This document shows, one piece after another, positions 26,377 to 34,980 of a stretch of 64,000 nt of DNA. Every line of letters starts with the position of its first letter. Positions within the stretch are counted from its first letter, which is position 1. The notes under the pieces are model-generated. The model ran no database searches. It was not told the origin of the DNA and saw only the letters and a list, made by a program, of their open reading frames with translations. A program made the position numbers and the translations under genes. Origin of the DNA: Pseudoalteromonas distincta (GTDB lineage: Bacteria; Pseudomonadota; Gammaproteobacteria; Enterobacterales; Alteromonadaceae). The stretch is taken from the NCBI RefSeq assembly GCF_000814675.1, contig NZ_JWIG01000015.1, positions 1-64,000 of the forward strand. The letters run 5' to 3'.

Positions 26377-26592
26377 TTAGTATAATTTAACGCGACGAGC
26401 GTTATCACGAGAAAGTTTTTTCATGTGACGTTTAACTGCAGCAGCTTTTTTACGCTTACGCTCAGCTGTTGGTTTTTCATAGTGCTCGCGACGACGAACT
26501 TCTGAAAGGATTCCTGCTTTTTCACATGAACGCTTGAAGCGACGAAGTGCTACGTCAAACGGTTCGTTCTCTCTTACTTTAATTACTGGCAT
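26377..26592 (-). CDS. rpsU: 30S ribosomal protein S21
   Basis: The 71-aa basic protein ([21 protein letters not shown] ... [10 protein letters not shown]) is the small-subunit protein that helps start selection. Length and sequence match the family almost throughout. It is the first gene of the macromolecular synthesis operon and is preceded by a sigma-70 promoter. Confidence 0.98.
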
Positions 26593-26670
26593 TAAAAATT
26601 CACCTACCTAAATTATGAGCGTTGCTCAAGTTGATCAAACATTGATCAAGTGGTTCAAAAATGGTGCGGT

Positions 26671-26700
26671 ATTGTAATCCGAAGCAACACCACATGTAAA
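26671..26700 (-). promoter_or_regulatory. Sigma-70 promoter for rpsU
   Basis: On the minus strand TTTACA (26700-26695), an 18-bp spacer and TACAAT (26676-26671), then ACCGCACC near the start. Confidence 0.6.
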
Positions 26701-26737
26701 GGACAATATTAACAGAAACGCATTACGTTAAACAGTA

Positions 26738-27343
26738 TTAATTTGCTTGGCGCTGGTACAGTTGGCAAAGTACTTGTCCCGCCTTTTTTTCTTTAATTAA
26801 CAACCAGTTGGTTGGTATTTCTAAGGCGGCTAGCTCTGCCTCTACTTCAACATAAATTAAAGCGTCGTTGCTTAACCATTGGTTTTTTTCTAATAAATTG
26901 CAGGTTGTTTGCGCTAAATCTTTACGAAATGGTGGGTCAACAAATACAAGATTAAAAGCTTCGTTTGTGTTTTTTTGCTCTAAAAAGGAGAGCGAATTGG
27001 TATGTTTAACGTATGCGTTGTCGAGCTTTAAAGTGCTAATATTTTGTTCTAATTGCTTAGCAGCTAATGAGTCGAGCTCGATAAATGTAGCGCTTTTAGC
27101 AAATCGAGACAGTGCTTCAAATCCCAATCCACCAGAACCTGCAAAACAATCAAGTACATTTGCGTCACGCGTATCTTGCATTAGCCAATTAAATACAGTT
27201 TCTTTAATTCGATCGGTAGTAGGTCTCAAGCCTTCTACGTTTTTAACAGGGAGTTTACGGCCTCGAAATTGACCACTAATCACTCTAATAAAGCCATCAT
27301 TGGGCTTGTTAGCAGCTTTATTTTGCGTTGTTTTTTTTCTCAT
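26738..27343 (-). CDS. rsmD: 16S rRNA (guanine-966-N2)-methyltransferase
   Basis: The 201-aa enzyme methylates G966 of 16S rRNA. GFIRVISGQFRGRKLPV, GLRPTTDRIKETVFNWL, the SAM motif VLDCFAGSGGLGFEALSR and the catalytic FVDPPFRK are all family marks. It is divergent from ftsY with 207 bp between, the usual rsmD/ftsY arrangement. Confidence 0.97.
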   Translation of the reverse strand: MRKKTTQNKAANKPNDGFIRVISGQFRGRKLPVKNVEGLRPTTDRIKETVFNWLMQDTRDANVLDCFAGSGGLGFEALSRFAKSATFIELDSLAAKQLEQNISTLKLDNAYVKHTNSLSFLEQKNTNEAFNLVFVDPPFRKDLAQTTCNLLEKNQWLSNDALIYVEVEAELAALEIPTNWLLIKEKKAGQVLCQLYQRQAN

Positions 27344-27550
27344 TTAGCTCACTAAAAAATGGTATATGGTATCTAGCTCAGATAATATTATGGGCGATTA
27401 CGTGTAGCTTCATTTTTCAACCGCATTAAAAGTGTTACTATTGAACACTTACGTTTTGGATGGTTGTATTTATTAGCAACTATTGCTGGGCATTGCCAAG
27501 CTATTTCAAATTTTAGTTTATCAGATTTTTATAAGTGGTTATTAGCAAGT

Positions 27551-29599
27551 ATGACAAAAAAAAGTAAATTCATGTCGTGGCTCGGTTTTGGCAAGTCAGA
27601 TAAAAAAGAAGCAGAGCAAAAAGCAGCAGCTGATAAACAACAAGTATTAGCGCAAGAAGAGGCGCAGAAGCTAGAGCAAGCTGAAGCTGATCGTTTAAAA
27701 GCTGAGGCTGAAACAGAGCGCTTAGAGCAAGAGCGTATCGCTGCTGAAAAAATTGAAGCAACACGTTTAGAGCAAGAAAAACTAGCGCAAGAGCAAGCTG
27801 AAGCTGAACGGTTAAAAGCAGAGGCTGAAACAGAGCGTTTAGAACAAGAACGCCAGCGTGCTGAAAACGCGGAAAAGATTGCCATTGAGCAGGCCAATGC
27901 TGAATTGCTTGCAAAACAGCAAGCAGATGCCGAGGCGCAAAGACAAGAACATGCGCAACGTTTAGCCGATCAAGAAAAAGAGATGCGCTTAGAGCAAGAA
28001 CGATTAGCGGCAGAAAAAGTAGAGGCTGAGCGACTAGAGCAAATACGCCTTGAAAAACAAGATGAGGCGATCAAAGCCGAAAAGCTTGCAATAGAGCAGG
28101 CGAATGCTGAGTTATTAGCAAAAGAACAAGCGGACGCTGAAGCTCAAAGGCAAGAGCAAGCGAAGCGCTTAGCAGAACAAGAAGCGCAGATGCTTTTAGA
28201 GCAAGAATGCATTGCGGCTGAAAAAGCAGAAAATGAGCGCTTAGAGCAAGTGCGTATTGCAGCTGAAAAAGCAGAAAATGAGCGCTTAGAGCAAGAACGC
28301 CTTGTTGCTGAAAAAGCAGAGAATGAACGATTAGAGCAAGAACGTATTGCAGCTGAAAAAGCAGAGAATGAACGCTTAGAGCAAGAACGCCTTGCAGCTG
28401 AAAAAGCAGAAAATGAACGTTTAGAGCAAGAGCGCATTACTGCTGAAAAAGCAGAAAACGAACGTTTAGAGCAAGAACGCATTGCAGCTGAAAAAGCAGA
28501 AAATGAACGTTTAGAGCAAGAGCGCATTGCGGCTGAAAAAGCAGAAAACGAACGTTTAGAGCAAGAGCGCATTACTGCTGAAAAAGCAGAAAATGAGCGT
28601 TTAGAACAAGAACGTATAACAGCAGAGCTTGCAATTGAAGAAGCTAAAAAAGCAGAAAAGCCGAAAAAAGAAGGGTTTTTCTCTCGTCTTAAAAAGGGCT
28701 TGTTAAAAACTCGCGTTAATATAGGTTCTGGTTTTGCATCTATTTTTAGTGGTAAAAAAATAGATGACGAATTATTTGAAGATCTTGAAACACAGCTGCT
28801 CACCGCCGATTTAGGCGTTGATACCACCATGAAGTTGATTGATAGCTTAACTGATGCTGCAAACCGTAAACAGTTAAAAGATGGTGATGCGCTTTATGAA
28901 TTAATGAAACAAGAAATGGCTGCGATGCTTAAAACGGCAGAACAGCCTTTAGTCATAAGCGAAGATAAAAAGCCGTTTGTTATTTTAATGGTAGGCGTAA
29001 ATGGTGTTGGTAAAACAACGACTATTGGTAAAATGGCTAAGCAATTTCAAAACGAAGGTAAGTCGGTTATGCTGGCTGCTGGTGATACGTTTAGAGCGGC
29101 AGCTGTTGAGCAGCTTCAGGTTTGGGGTGAACGTAACAGCATTCCCGTTATTGCACAGCATACAGGTGCAGATAGTGCATCAGTTGTGTTTGATGCATTC
29201 CAAGCGGCTAAAGCACGCAATATAGACGTGTTAATTGCTGATACAGCTGGGCGCTTGCAAAATAAAGATAACTTAATGCAAGAGCTTGAAAAGATAGCTC
29301 GTGTAATGAAAAAGATTGATCCTGATGCGCCGCACGAAGTGATGTTAACTATCGATGCAGGCACAGGGCAAAATGCAATTAGCCAAGTAAACCTGTTTAA
29401 TCAATGTGTTGGTTTAACTGGTATTACGCTTTCAAAACTTGATGGAACTGCAAAGGGTGGTGTTATTTTTGCGGTTGCAGATAAGTTTAATATTCCAATT
29501 CGTTACATTGGTGTTGGTGAAGGTATTGATGATTTACGCGCTTTTAAAAGCGATGACTTTATTGATGCGTTATTTAGCCAAGATGAGGACGACGTTTAA
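27551..29599 (+). CDS. ftsY: Signal recognition particle receptor FtsY, with a long repetitive N-domain
   Basis: The 682-aa GTPase docks ribosome-SRP complexes at the inner membrane. The C-terminal NG part (about residue 375 on) has GFFSRLKKGLLKTR, the P-loop GVNGVGKTTTIGK, AAGDTFRAAAVEQL, ADTAGR, and LSKLDGTAKGG. The N-terminal A region (about 20-375) is a Glu/Ala/Lys-rich coiled coil, including nine 15-residue repeats AEKAENERLEQERIA (residues 223-357). That makes it much longer than the 497-aa E. coli protein. I chose ATG 27551 (MTKKSKF); MSWLGFG at 27572 is also possible, and the upstream frame to 27464 lacks support. Confidence 0.95.
   Translation: MTKKSKFMSWLGFGKSDKKEAEQKAAADKQQVLAQEEAQKLEQAEADRLKAEAETERLEQERIAAEKIEATRLEQEKLAQEQAEAERLKAEAETERLEQERQRAENAEKIAIEQANAELLAKQQADAEAQRQEHAQRLADQEKEMRLEQERLAAEKVEAERLEQIRLEKQDEAIKAEKLAIEQANAELLAKEQADAEAQRQEQAKRLAEQEAQMLLEQECIAAEKAENERLEQVRIAAEKAENERLEQERLVAEKAENERLEQERIAAEKAENERLEQERLAAEKAENERLEQERITAEKAENERLEQERIAAEKAENERLEQERIAAEKAENERLEQERITAEKAENERLEQERITAELAIEEAKKAEKPKKEGFFSRLKKGLLKTRVNIGSGFASIFSGKKIDDELFEDLETQLLTADLGVDTTMKLIDSLTDAANRKQLKDGDALYELMKQEMAAMLKTAEQPLVISEDKKPFVILMVGVNGVGKTTTIGKMAKQFQNEGKSVMLAAGDTFRAAAVEQLQVWGERNSIPVIAQHTGADSASVVFDAFQAAKARNIDVLIADTAGRLQNKDNLMQELEKIARVMKKIDPDAPHEVMLTIDAGTGQNAISQVNLFNQCVGLTGITLSKLDGTAKGGVIFAVADKFNIPIRYIGVGEGIDDLRAFKSDDFIDALFSQDEDDV
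28217..28621 (+). repeat. Nine tandem 45-bp repeats inside ftsY
   Basis: Each unit encodes A/T-A-E-K-A-E-N-E-R-L-E-Q-E/V-R-I/L with only a few base changes. The repeat is in frame, so copy number changes would keep the gene open. Confidence 0.92.
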
Positions 29600-29606
29600 T
29601 TTACCA

Positions 29607-29630
29607 AAAAAGGGAGCTAGCTCCCTTTTT
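29607..29630 (+). terminator. Terminator between ftsY and ftsE
   Basis: A perfect palindrome, A5-GGGAGCTAGCTCCC-T5. ftsE must have its own promoter or rely on read-through. Confidence 0.85.
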
Positions 29631-29686
29631 AATTGCGAGGAATACTAATTTCATTAGTGTGTTAATGGAGTTGGCATAATAAAAAG

Positions 29687-30364
29687 ATGATAAATTTTCA
29701 GCAAGTAAGTAAGACCTATCCTGGAGGACACCGCGCCCTCGAAAAAGTTAATTTTCATATTAAACCGGGTGAACTTGCCTTTTTAACTGGCCACAGTGGT
29801 GCGGGTAAAAGTACGTTGCTTAAGTTAATTAGCTTAATGGAACGTCCTTCAGCAGGTAGTGTATTTATCAACGGTGTTGATTTAAACAAAGTAAACTCGC
29901 GTCAAATTCCTTATGCTCGTCGTGATATAGGTATTATTTTTCAAAATCATAGGTTATTAGAGCGCTATACTATTTTTGATAACGTGGCATTACCTCTCAT
30001 TATTGAGGGGACTCACCATAAGCAAATAGCTAAACGGGTCCATGGCGCGCTTGACAAGGTAGGCCTAATTGACAAAGTGAAATGTCATCCTTCAATGCTC
30101 TCTGGAGGCGAACAACAACGTGTTGGTATTGCTAGAGCTATTGTAAACTCCCCACCAATTTTACTAGCTGATGAACCAACAGGTAATCTTGACCCAGAGC
30201 TTTCAATGGAAATACTAAAGTTGTTTGAAGACTTTAATAAACACGGTACCACTGTTCTTATCGCAACGCATGATTTGGGTTTGGTTGCACGTATGAAGTA
30301 CCGTAGTTTAACCTTAAAAGATGGCCGTATGCTTCAAGACCCGCTTGCTGAGGGGGCACTATGA
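29687..30364 (+). CDS. ftsE: Cell division ATP-binding protein FtsE
   Basis: The 225-aa ABC ATPase powers FtsX to activate periplasmic amidase activators such as EnvC. Walker A GHSGAGKSTLLKL, Q-loop, signature LSGGEQQRVGIARAI and Walker B ILLADEPTGNLD are all intact, and it begins MINFQQVSKTYPGG. It overlaps ftsX by the four bases ATGA, so the pair is translationally coupled. Its partner EnvC is encoded in this window at 34981. Confidence 0.98.
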   Translation: MINFQQVSKTYPGGHRALEKVNFHIKPGELAFLTGHSGAGKSTLLKLISLMERPSAGSVFINGVDLNKVNSRQIPYARRDIGIIFQNHRLLERYTIFDNVALPLIIEGTHHKQIAKRVHGALDKVGLIDKVKCHPSMLSGGEQQRVGIARAIVNSPPILLADEPTGNLDPELSMEILKLFEDFNKHGTTVLIATHDLGLVARMKYRSLTLKDGRMLQDPLAEGAL

Positions 30365-31347
30365 GTTTACTTTTTAAAGGTCGCCAAAATAGTAACGACA
30401 AGCAAAAAAAATCAGTATTAGCTGGCGGTTACTTTTTTATTATTAATATTTTTCGCCAAGGTGTGCATAGCTTAGGTGAAATGTGGCGCACGCCGCTTGC
30501 GTCTATGATGACTATCGCTGTACTTGGTTTGAGCCTAACGTTACCTGCAACACTTTACTTAGTCGTTAAAAACGTACAGCAAGTGAGTAGTGGCTTTGAA
30601 GAGGCGAGTGAAATATCGTTGTTTGTAAAAGAAAGTATGAACGAGCAAGAAACGCAAACATTAGTAAAGCGTTTAGCACTTTACCCAGAAGTGGAAAGTG
30701 TTGAATTTATTTCAAAACAACAGGCATTAACTGAATTTAAAGACGTATCTGGCTTTGGGCAAGCTTTGGAGTATTTAGATAAAAATCCATTACCGGATGT
30801 GGTACTCGTTACTCCAACAAAACGTCACAGACATCCAAATGCAGCTAAAGTACTGCTAACTAAATTAGAAAGTGAACGTGAAGTTGATTTTGGTAAGCTC
30901 GATATAGCCTGGTTAGAGCGTTTAAATGCATTACTAGATTTACTCAAAGAAAGTGTAATAACCATCGCATTATTACTACTTACCTCAGTGACACTTATTA
31001 TTGGTAACACCATTCGTTTGTCGATCATGGATAAAAAAGAAGAAATACAAGTAATGAAGCTAGTAGGCGCAACGAACACCTTTATACATGCCCCATTTTT
31101 GTGGACCGGTATTTGGTATGGTGTAATAGGTGGTTTGTTTGCCTTTATATGCGTAGGTCTGATGATGTGGTGGCTTTCAAGCGCTGTGAGCAGTGTAGCG
31201 GGGGTGTATCAAACAAGTTTTTCGTTAATAGGATTATCGCTTAATGAACTCGGCTTTTTAGTGTTACTTGCAACAAGCTTAGGATTTGTAGGCTCGTACC
31301 TTTCTGTAAATCGATATATTAAAGAAATAGAACCCGATAAAGTATAA
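30361..31347 (+). CDS. ftsX: Cell division membrane protein FtsX
   Basis: The 328-aa inner-membrane protein has four transmembrane helices (about residues 50-70, 195-220, 250-275 and 290-315) and a large periplasmic loop between the first two (about 75-190) which binds EnvC in enterics. The N-terminal cytoplasmic stretch is Lys/Gln-rich. MEVxxxxGAT appears as IQVMKLVGATNTFI in the cytoplasmic loop. Order ftsY-ftsE-ftsX-rpoH is standard. Confidence 0.97.
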   Translation: MSLLFKGRQNSNDKQKKSVLAGGYFFIINIFRQGVHSLGEMWRTPLASMMTIAVLGLSLTLPATLYLVVKNVQQVSSGFEEASEISLFVKESMNEQETQTLVKRLALYPEVESVEFISKQQALTEFKDVSGFGQALEYLDKNPLPDVVLVTPTKRHRHPNAAKVLLTKLESEREVDFGKLDIAWLERLNALLDLLKESVITIALLLLTSVTLIIGNTIRLSIMDKKEEIQVMKLVGATNTFIHAPFLWTGIWYGVIGGLFAFICVGLMMWWLSSAVSSVAGVYQTSFSLIGLSLNELGFLVLLATSLGFVGSYLSVNRYIKEIEPDKV

Positions 31348-31373
31348 AAAACCCTGCAAACTATAAGTGAACC

Positions 31374-31410
31374 AACCCAGCTTGATATGCGTATCGTATC
31401 GAACTGGGTT
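31374..31410. other. Hairpin downstream of ftsX
   Basis: AACCCAGCTTGATA pairs with TATCGAACTGGGTT (12 of 14 pairs, 9-nt loop). No T-run follows, so it may be a weak terminator or a processing/stability structure. Confidence 0.5.
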
Positions 31411-31473
31411 GTACCTCCCGTTATTAAAACTGTCATATTTGTGTACTATCCTCCCATAAAGTAATGAGTTGTA

Positions 31474-31528
31474 AATAAGGTGATGCTGTTAGGTTAATTG
31501 GCTGCAATCCCTCAATTCATCACTTATT
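31474..31528. other. Nested hairpin upstream of the rpoH promoter
   Basis: AATAAGGTGATG ... CATCACTTATT enclose an AATTG ... CAATT stem. It lies between ftsX and the rpoH promoter; role unknown. Confidence 0.4.
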
Positions 31529-31567
31529 CAGTCGCTTGTAGTAGACTAAACACATACTAAAAACTGC

Positions 31568-31596
31568 TTGATTTATACTTTTAAAAAGTTTTAAAT
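31568..31596 (+). promoter_or_regulatory. Sigma-70-type promoter of rpoH
   Basis: TTGATT (31568-31573), a 17-bp spacer and TTAAAT (31591-31596). The expected start near 31603 falls within the CIRCE operator. Confidence 0.6.
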
Positions 31597-31601
31597 TGGG
31601 G

Positions 31602-31628
31602 TTAGCACTCTTAGAGAAAGAGTGCTAA
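31602..31628 (+). promoter_or_regulatory. CIRCE operator (HrcA site) at rpoH
   Basis: TTAGCACTC, nine bases, GAGTGCTAA: the exact CIRCE consensus with exact spacing. It lies just behind the -10 box and 33 bp before the rpoH start, a repressor position. CIRCE is the operator of HrcA, the heat-shock repressor of dnaK/groE in Firmicutes and several other phyla. Confidence 0.9.
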
Positions 31629-31661
31629 GATAGTTTCAAATGTTTATCACCGAGGTGAAAA

Positions 31662-32525
31662 ATGAGTAAAGATTTATACGCAATGGCACTTACAGTCGGA
31701 CAACAAAGCGCAAGCATGGACGGTTACCTTCAAGCGGTAAGCACTATTCCTATGCTTAAAGTTGAACAAGAGCAAGAACTTGCTAAAAGACTTCAGGAAG
31801 AAGGCGATCTTAGTGCTGCCAAGCAACTCATTATGTCGCATTTACGCTTTGTAGCACATATTGCTAAAAGCTACTCGGGATACGGCTTACCACAAGCTGA
31901 CCTTATTCAAGAAGGTAATATAGGCCTGATGAAAGCGGTTAAACGTTTTGACCCTACAGTGGGTGTACGTTTAGTGTCGTTTGCAGTGCATTGGATTAAA
32001 GCCGAAATTCACGAGTTTGTTCTTAAAAACTGGCGAATAGTTAAAGTTGCAACCACTAAAGCGCAACGTAAATTGTTTTTTAATCTTCGTAAAAACAAAA
32101 AGCGTTTAGGCTGGTTCAACCAAGCTGAGGTTAGCACTGTTGCTAGCGAGCTAGGTGTGAGTGAAAAAGAAGTACGTGAAATGGAATCGCGCATGAGCGG
32201 CCAAGACATGGGCTTTGACCTAACTGGTGACGATAACGACGATGCACCAACAAGTACATACTCTCCAGTACAGTATTTAACAGATGGCGCAGCAGACTTA
32301 GCTGACGACGTTGAACAAGAGCAGTGGAAAGAGCAAGCGCATACTCGTTTATTTAGCGCACTTAAAACACTAGATGAACGTTCACAAGATATTGTTAGCG
32401 CACGTTGGTTGTCTGATGATAAAGCGACGCTTCAGGAGCTTGCACAAAAGTACAGTGTATCTGCTGAGCGTGTTCGTCAGCTTGAAAAAACAGCGATGAA
32501 AAAGTTACAAAGCGCTATGAGCTAA
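31662..32525 (+). CDS. rpoH: RNA polymerase heat-shock sigma factor RpoH (sigma-32)
   Basis: The 287-aa sigma factor starts [24 protein letters not shown], with region 2 ([25 protein letters not shown] and [24 protein letters not shown]), the RpoH box region ([18 protein letters not shown], about 130-150) and region 4.2 ([23 protein letters not shown]). It turns on chaperone and protease genes on heat shock. GAGGTG lies 6 nt before the ATG. The leader carries a CIRCE element. Confidence 0.98.
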   Translation: MSKDLYAMALTVGQQSASMDGYLQAVSTIPMLKVEQEQELAKRLQEEGDLSAAKQLIMSHLRFVAHIAKSYSGYGLPQADLIQEGNIGLMKAVKRFDPTVGVRLVSFAVHWIKAEIHEFVLKNWRIVKVATTKAQRKLFFNLRKNKKRLGWFNQAEVSTVASELGVSEKEVREMESRMSGQDMGFDLTGDDNDDAPTSTYSPVQYLTDGAADLADDVEQEQWKEQAHTRLFSALKTLDERSQDIVSARWLSDDKATLQELAQKYSVSAERVRQLEKTAMKKLQSAMS

Positions 32526-32547
32526 TATTGCTCAAGCAGCAAAATTT

Positions 32548-32579
32548 AAAAAGCCCTGCATGAAAATGCGGGGCTTTTT
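32548..32579 (+). terminator. rpoH terminator
   Basis: A5-GCCCTGCAT-GAAA-ATGCGGGGC-T5, a strong hairpin. Confidence 0.9.
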
Positions 32580-32587
32580 GCTTTTGA

Positions 32588-32618
32588 GTAGGTTGGTTTG
32601 AGCGAAGCGAAACCCAAC
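32588..32618. repeat. GTAGGTTGG/CCAAC dispersed palindrome
   Basis: GTAGGTTGGTTTGAGCGAAG then CGAAACCCAAC forms an imperfect stem. The same kind of sequence (GTTGGGTTTCGC...) is, as I recall, scattered between genes in many gammaproteobacteria. Confidence 0.4.
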
Positions 32619-32668
32619 GATAAAATATCTAATCAAGTAATACCGATACTCTGCATTATCGAATGGTT

Positions 32669-32830
32669 ATACCAATCCGCAATAATACTTAATCATTTTA
32701 CGGGGCTAAACGTGTCGCTACCTGCGTTAAAAAATTCTCATTTAGAACAACTGAATAGTGAATTTTTTGCCTAGCTATCAACACGTTTTTCCGCCCTCAA
32801 AATAGACCACTTAATTAAGCGAATTGGTAT
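32669..32830. repeat. Intergenic palindromic element, 162 bp, copy 2 (MITE-like)
   Basis: Ends ATACCAAT and ATTGGTAT are perfect inverted repeats. The arms pair imperfectly over most of the length (for example ACTTAATCATTTTACGGGG against the complement of CCGCCCTCAAAATAGACCAC). The core 32725-32750 is a reverse-oriented relative of the core of the element at 19001. No ORF. Confidence 0.65.
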
Positions 32831-32869
32831 TAGTTTATTATTCGGATATAGCATTATTTAAAGCTTATA

Positions 32870-33679
32870 TCACCTAGCACTCACTCCTTTTCCCTCAGCA
32901 TGCGCTAACTGAATGTACTTACGTTCAACTAATTGCGAAACCGGTACGAGTTCAAAACCTTGCTTAGTTAGCTCTGGTAAGGCATGGCGTAAAAATTCGA
33001 TGGTTTCAGGGTAAGGATGAGCAATTGCAATGGCAAAGCTATGGGAAATGGCTAATTGTTTTAACTCTTCAAGCCTTAGCTGCAGTTGTTCTGGTGTAGT
33101 TATGTTGTCTAAAAACACTTGGCGACTAATATTAGCAACACCCAAAAAGTTAGCGGCATTTTGTGCCTGGCTCAAATCGGTTGTGCGACTATCTAAAAAA
33201 TATAAATGACGCTTTTTAAGTACTTCCATTGTCCACTTCATAGCTTGGCTTTTTTGCGTAAGCGCTGAGCCCATGTGGTTATTAACGCCTTTAACTTGCG
33301 GTAAACTAGCGAGAGCTGTTCCAAGAGTTTGCTGAAGCTGCTCTTTATTCATATTTAAAGTAAGCGCACCAGGCCCTAGTTCTTTACCGTTAAGTGCTTG
33401 CATAGGTACATGAAGCAATAACTCTTTATTTGATTGACTGGCAAGTGTTGCAAAAATTTGCGAATAAGGGGTATGGGGCAAAATTGAATACGACAATTGC
33501 CCAGGTAAGGAAAGGAACTCTAAGTCCCGTTGATGATAGCCTATATCGTCTATCACTATTGCTATTTGCTTGGCGCTAATTGTTGCAGAGCTAAAACAAA
33601 TAACTAATGTTAGCCATTTTATTATTTTCACGTTTATAGTTTTTATTATCTTTTTAGCTTTGTTTAACAGCTTATACAA
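32870..33679 (-). CDS. yibQ: Divergent polysaccharide deacetylase family protein YibQ
   Basis: The 269-aa protein has a hydrophobic N-terminal segment (about residues 18-35, WLTLVICFSSATISA) ending like a signal peptide, then a divergent deacetylase barrel: IAIVIDDIGYHQRDLEFL (the conserved Asp-Asp), LLLHVPMQAL, GVNNHMGSALTQ with NHMGS and FLDSRTT. A periplasmic role in cell-envelope sugar processing is likely but unproven. The start is uncertain: TTG at 33679 follows the upstream stop by one base, and GTG at 33631 would begin directly at the signal. It is the last gene of gpmI-envC-ctpA-yibQ. Confidence 0.85.
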   Translation of the reverse strand: MYKLLNKAKKIIKTINVKIIKWLTLVICFSSATISAKQIAIVIDDIGYHQRDLEFLSLPGQLSYSILPHTPYSQIFATLASQSNKELLLHVPMQALNGKELGPGALTLNMNKEQLQQTLGTALASLPQVKGVNNHMGSALTQKSQAMKWTMEVLKKRHLYFLDSRTTDLSQAQNAANFLGVANISRQVFLDNITTPEQLQLRLEELKQLAISHSFAIAIAHPYPETIEFLRHALPELTKQGFELVPVSQLVERKYIQLAHAEGKGVSAR

Positions 33680-33680
33680 G

Positions 33681-34946
33681 CTATTGCATGCTGAGTAATT
33701 GTTTGGCTTTAACCAACTGTAAATCGGTTAGATTACCAGTAAGTAATTGCGCATTATTGTTAGTGTGTTCATTTTTTATTATAACGGCTTTATTACTTTG
33801 TGAAAGGTTTGTTTGATTAACCGCCACATCTGGGGTTATTCCTATTCCATCAATCGATTTACCTAACGGTGTGAAGTATTTCGCTGTGGTGAGCTTTAAT
33901 GCGGTATTGCCATCACCGAGTGGAATGAGTGATTGTACAGAGCCTTTCCCAAAAGATTGGCTGCCAACAATGGTTGCTCGTTTATTATCTTTAAGTGCTG
34001 CTGCAAGTATTTCGGCTGCAGAGGCTGAATTTTCGTTTATAAGCACAACTATGGGCGCATTTTTTAGAATATCTCCACGCTTTGCGTAAAATGCTTGGTT
34101 GGCATCGTAAAAACGTCCTTTAGTCGTCACTATAGTCCCACTTTGTAAAAATAGGTCTGATACCGCCACTGCGCTTTGTAATGTCCCCCCTGGGTTATCA
34201 CGTAAATCAATTACTAAGCCTTTAAGTGGGTAGCCAAAATGGCTTTGCAGGGCGGCAACTTGTAGTGCAACTTCATGTAATGTGTGGTTAGAGAAGTTAT
34301 TGATAGCTATGTAACCAGTTCCATAATCTAAACGTTCGCTTGTTACACTTTCGAGGTTTATTTGGCGACGTGTGACATGAAAAGTGAGTGGGTTTTTATT
34401 GTTATCGCGATTTACAATTATATCTATATTCGAAAATTCACTGTCTCTTATTAGTGTTGCTACTTCGTCGATAGTACGGTTTTGAGCTGCGTTGTTGTTT
34501 ACACTTACAATAATATCGCCTGGTAAAATACCTGCCGCTTTTGCGGGCGAATTATTAACCACGTTAACAATAGTCATATTCTCGTCTATGTTTTTAACTT
34601 CTATACCAATACCTGTGTAACGACCATTTGTGTTATCAAATAATGAGGCTAATTCATACTCATTTAAGTACTTAGAATAGGAGTCGAGTTTTGAATATAA
34701 ACGCTCAAACTGCTGGTTGTTATATTTAATATGGTGGCTATTTTGTAAGGTGAGATCTTCAACGTAATAGGTATGAATGTTAAAGAGTATTTCGTCTATT
34801 TGTTGTCTTTTAAGATCTTTAATTGAGCTTGCTAGTGCATTACTAGTAAAGGTAATTAGGGTTAGTAATACAAGCAAGTACAGACTTATATAAAAGTCTG
34901 CACTTTTTTTATTAACGGTATTTATTGTGTGTTTTTTAGTTGTCAT
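33681..34946 (-). CDS. S41-family carboxy-terminal processing protease
   Basis: The 421-aa protein has a signal or anchor helix (about residues 20-40), a PDZ domain (about 105-185: GRYTGIGIEV, GILPGDIIVSVNN) and the S41 tail-specific protease domain (about 195-370). LVIDLRDNPGG, the catalytic serine in NENSASAAEI and the lysine in SFGKGSVQSL are present. It acts in the periplasm on misassembled or tagged proteins; CtpA-type enzymes also regulate murein hydrolases, which fits the neighbouring envC. Confidence 0.92.
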   Translation of the reverse strand: MTTKKHTINTVNKKSADFYISLYLLVLLTLITFTSNALASSIKDLKRQQIDEILFNIHTYYVEDLTLQNSHHIKYNNQQFERLYSKLDSYSKYLNEYELASLFDNTNGRYTGIGIEVKNIDENMTIVNVVNNSPAKAAGILPGDIIVSVNNNAAQNRTIDEVATLIRDSEFSNIDIIVNRDNNKNPLTFHVTRRQINLESVTSERLDYGTGYIAINNFSNHTLHEVALQVAALQSHFGYPLKGLVIDLRDNPGGTLQSAVAVSDLFLQSGTIVTTKGRFYDANQAFYAKRGDILKNAPIVVLINENSASAAEILAAALKDNKRATIVGSQSFGKGSVQSLIPLGDGNTALKLTTAKYFTPLGKSIDGIGITPDVAVNQTNLSQSNKAVIIKNEHTNNNAQLLTGNLTDLQLVKAKQLLSMQ

Positions 34947-34980
34947 CAGCTGCTCCAGGGCGGTGCAGCGATTTATCTAA

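Noticed and set aside
28217-28621. CRISPR-like regular repeats
   Set aside because: Units are contiguous with no unique spacers and are in frame inside ftsY.
28144-28830. Long minus-strand open frame opposite ftsY with repeated Ser/Phe/Ala/Cys units
   Set aside because: It is the antisense of the ftsY tandem repeats; the 45-bp period keeps any frame open. No ribosome site.
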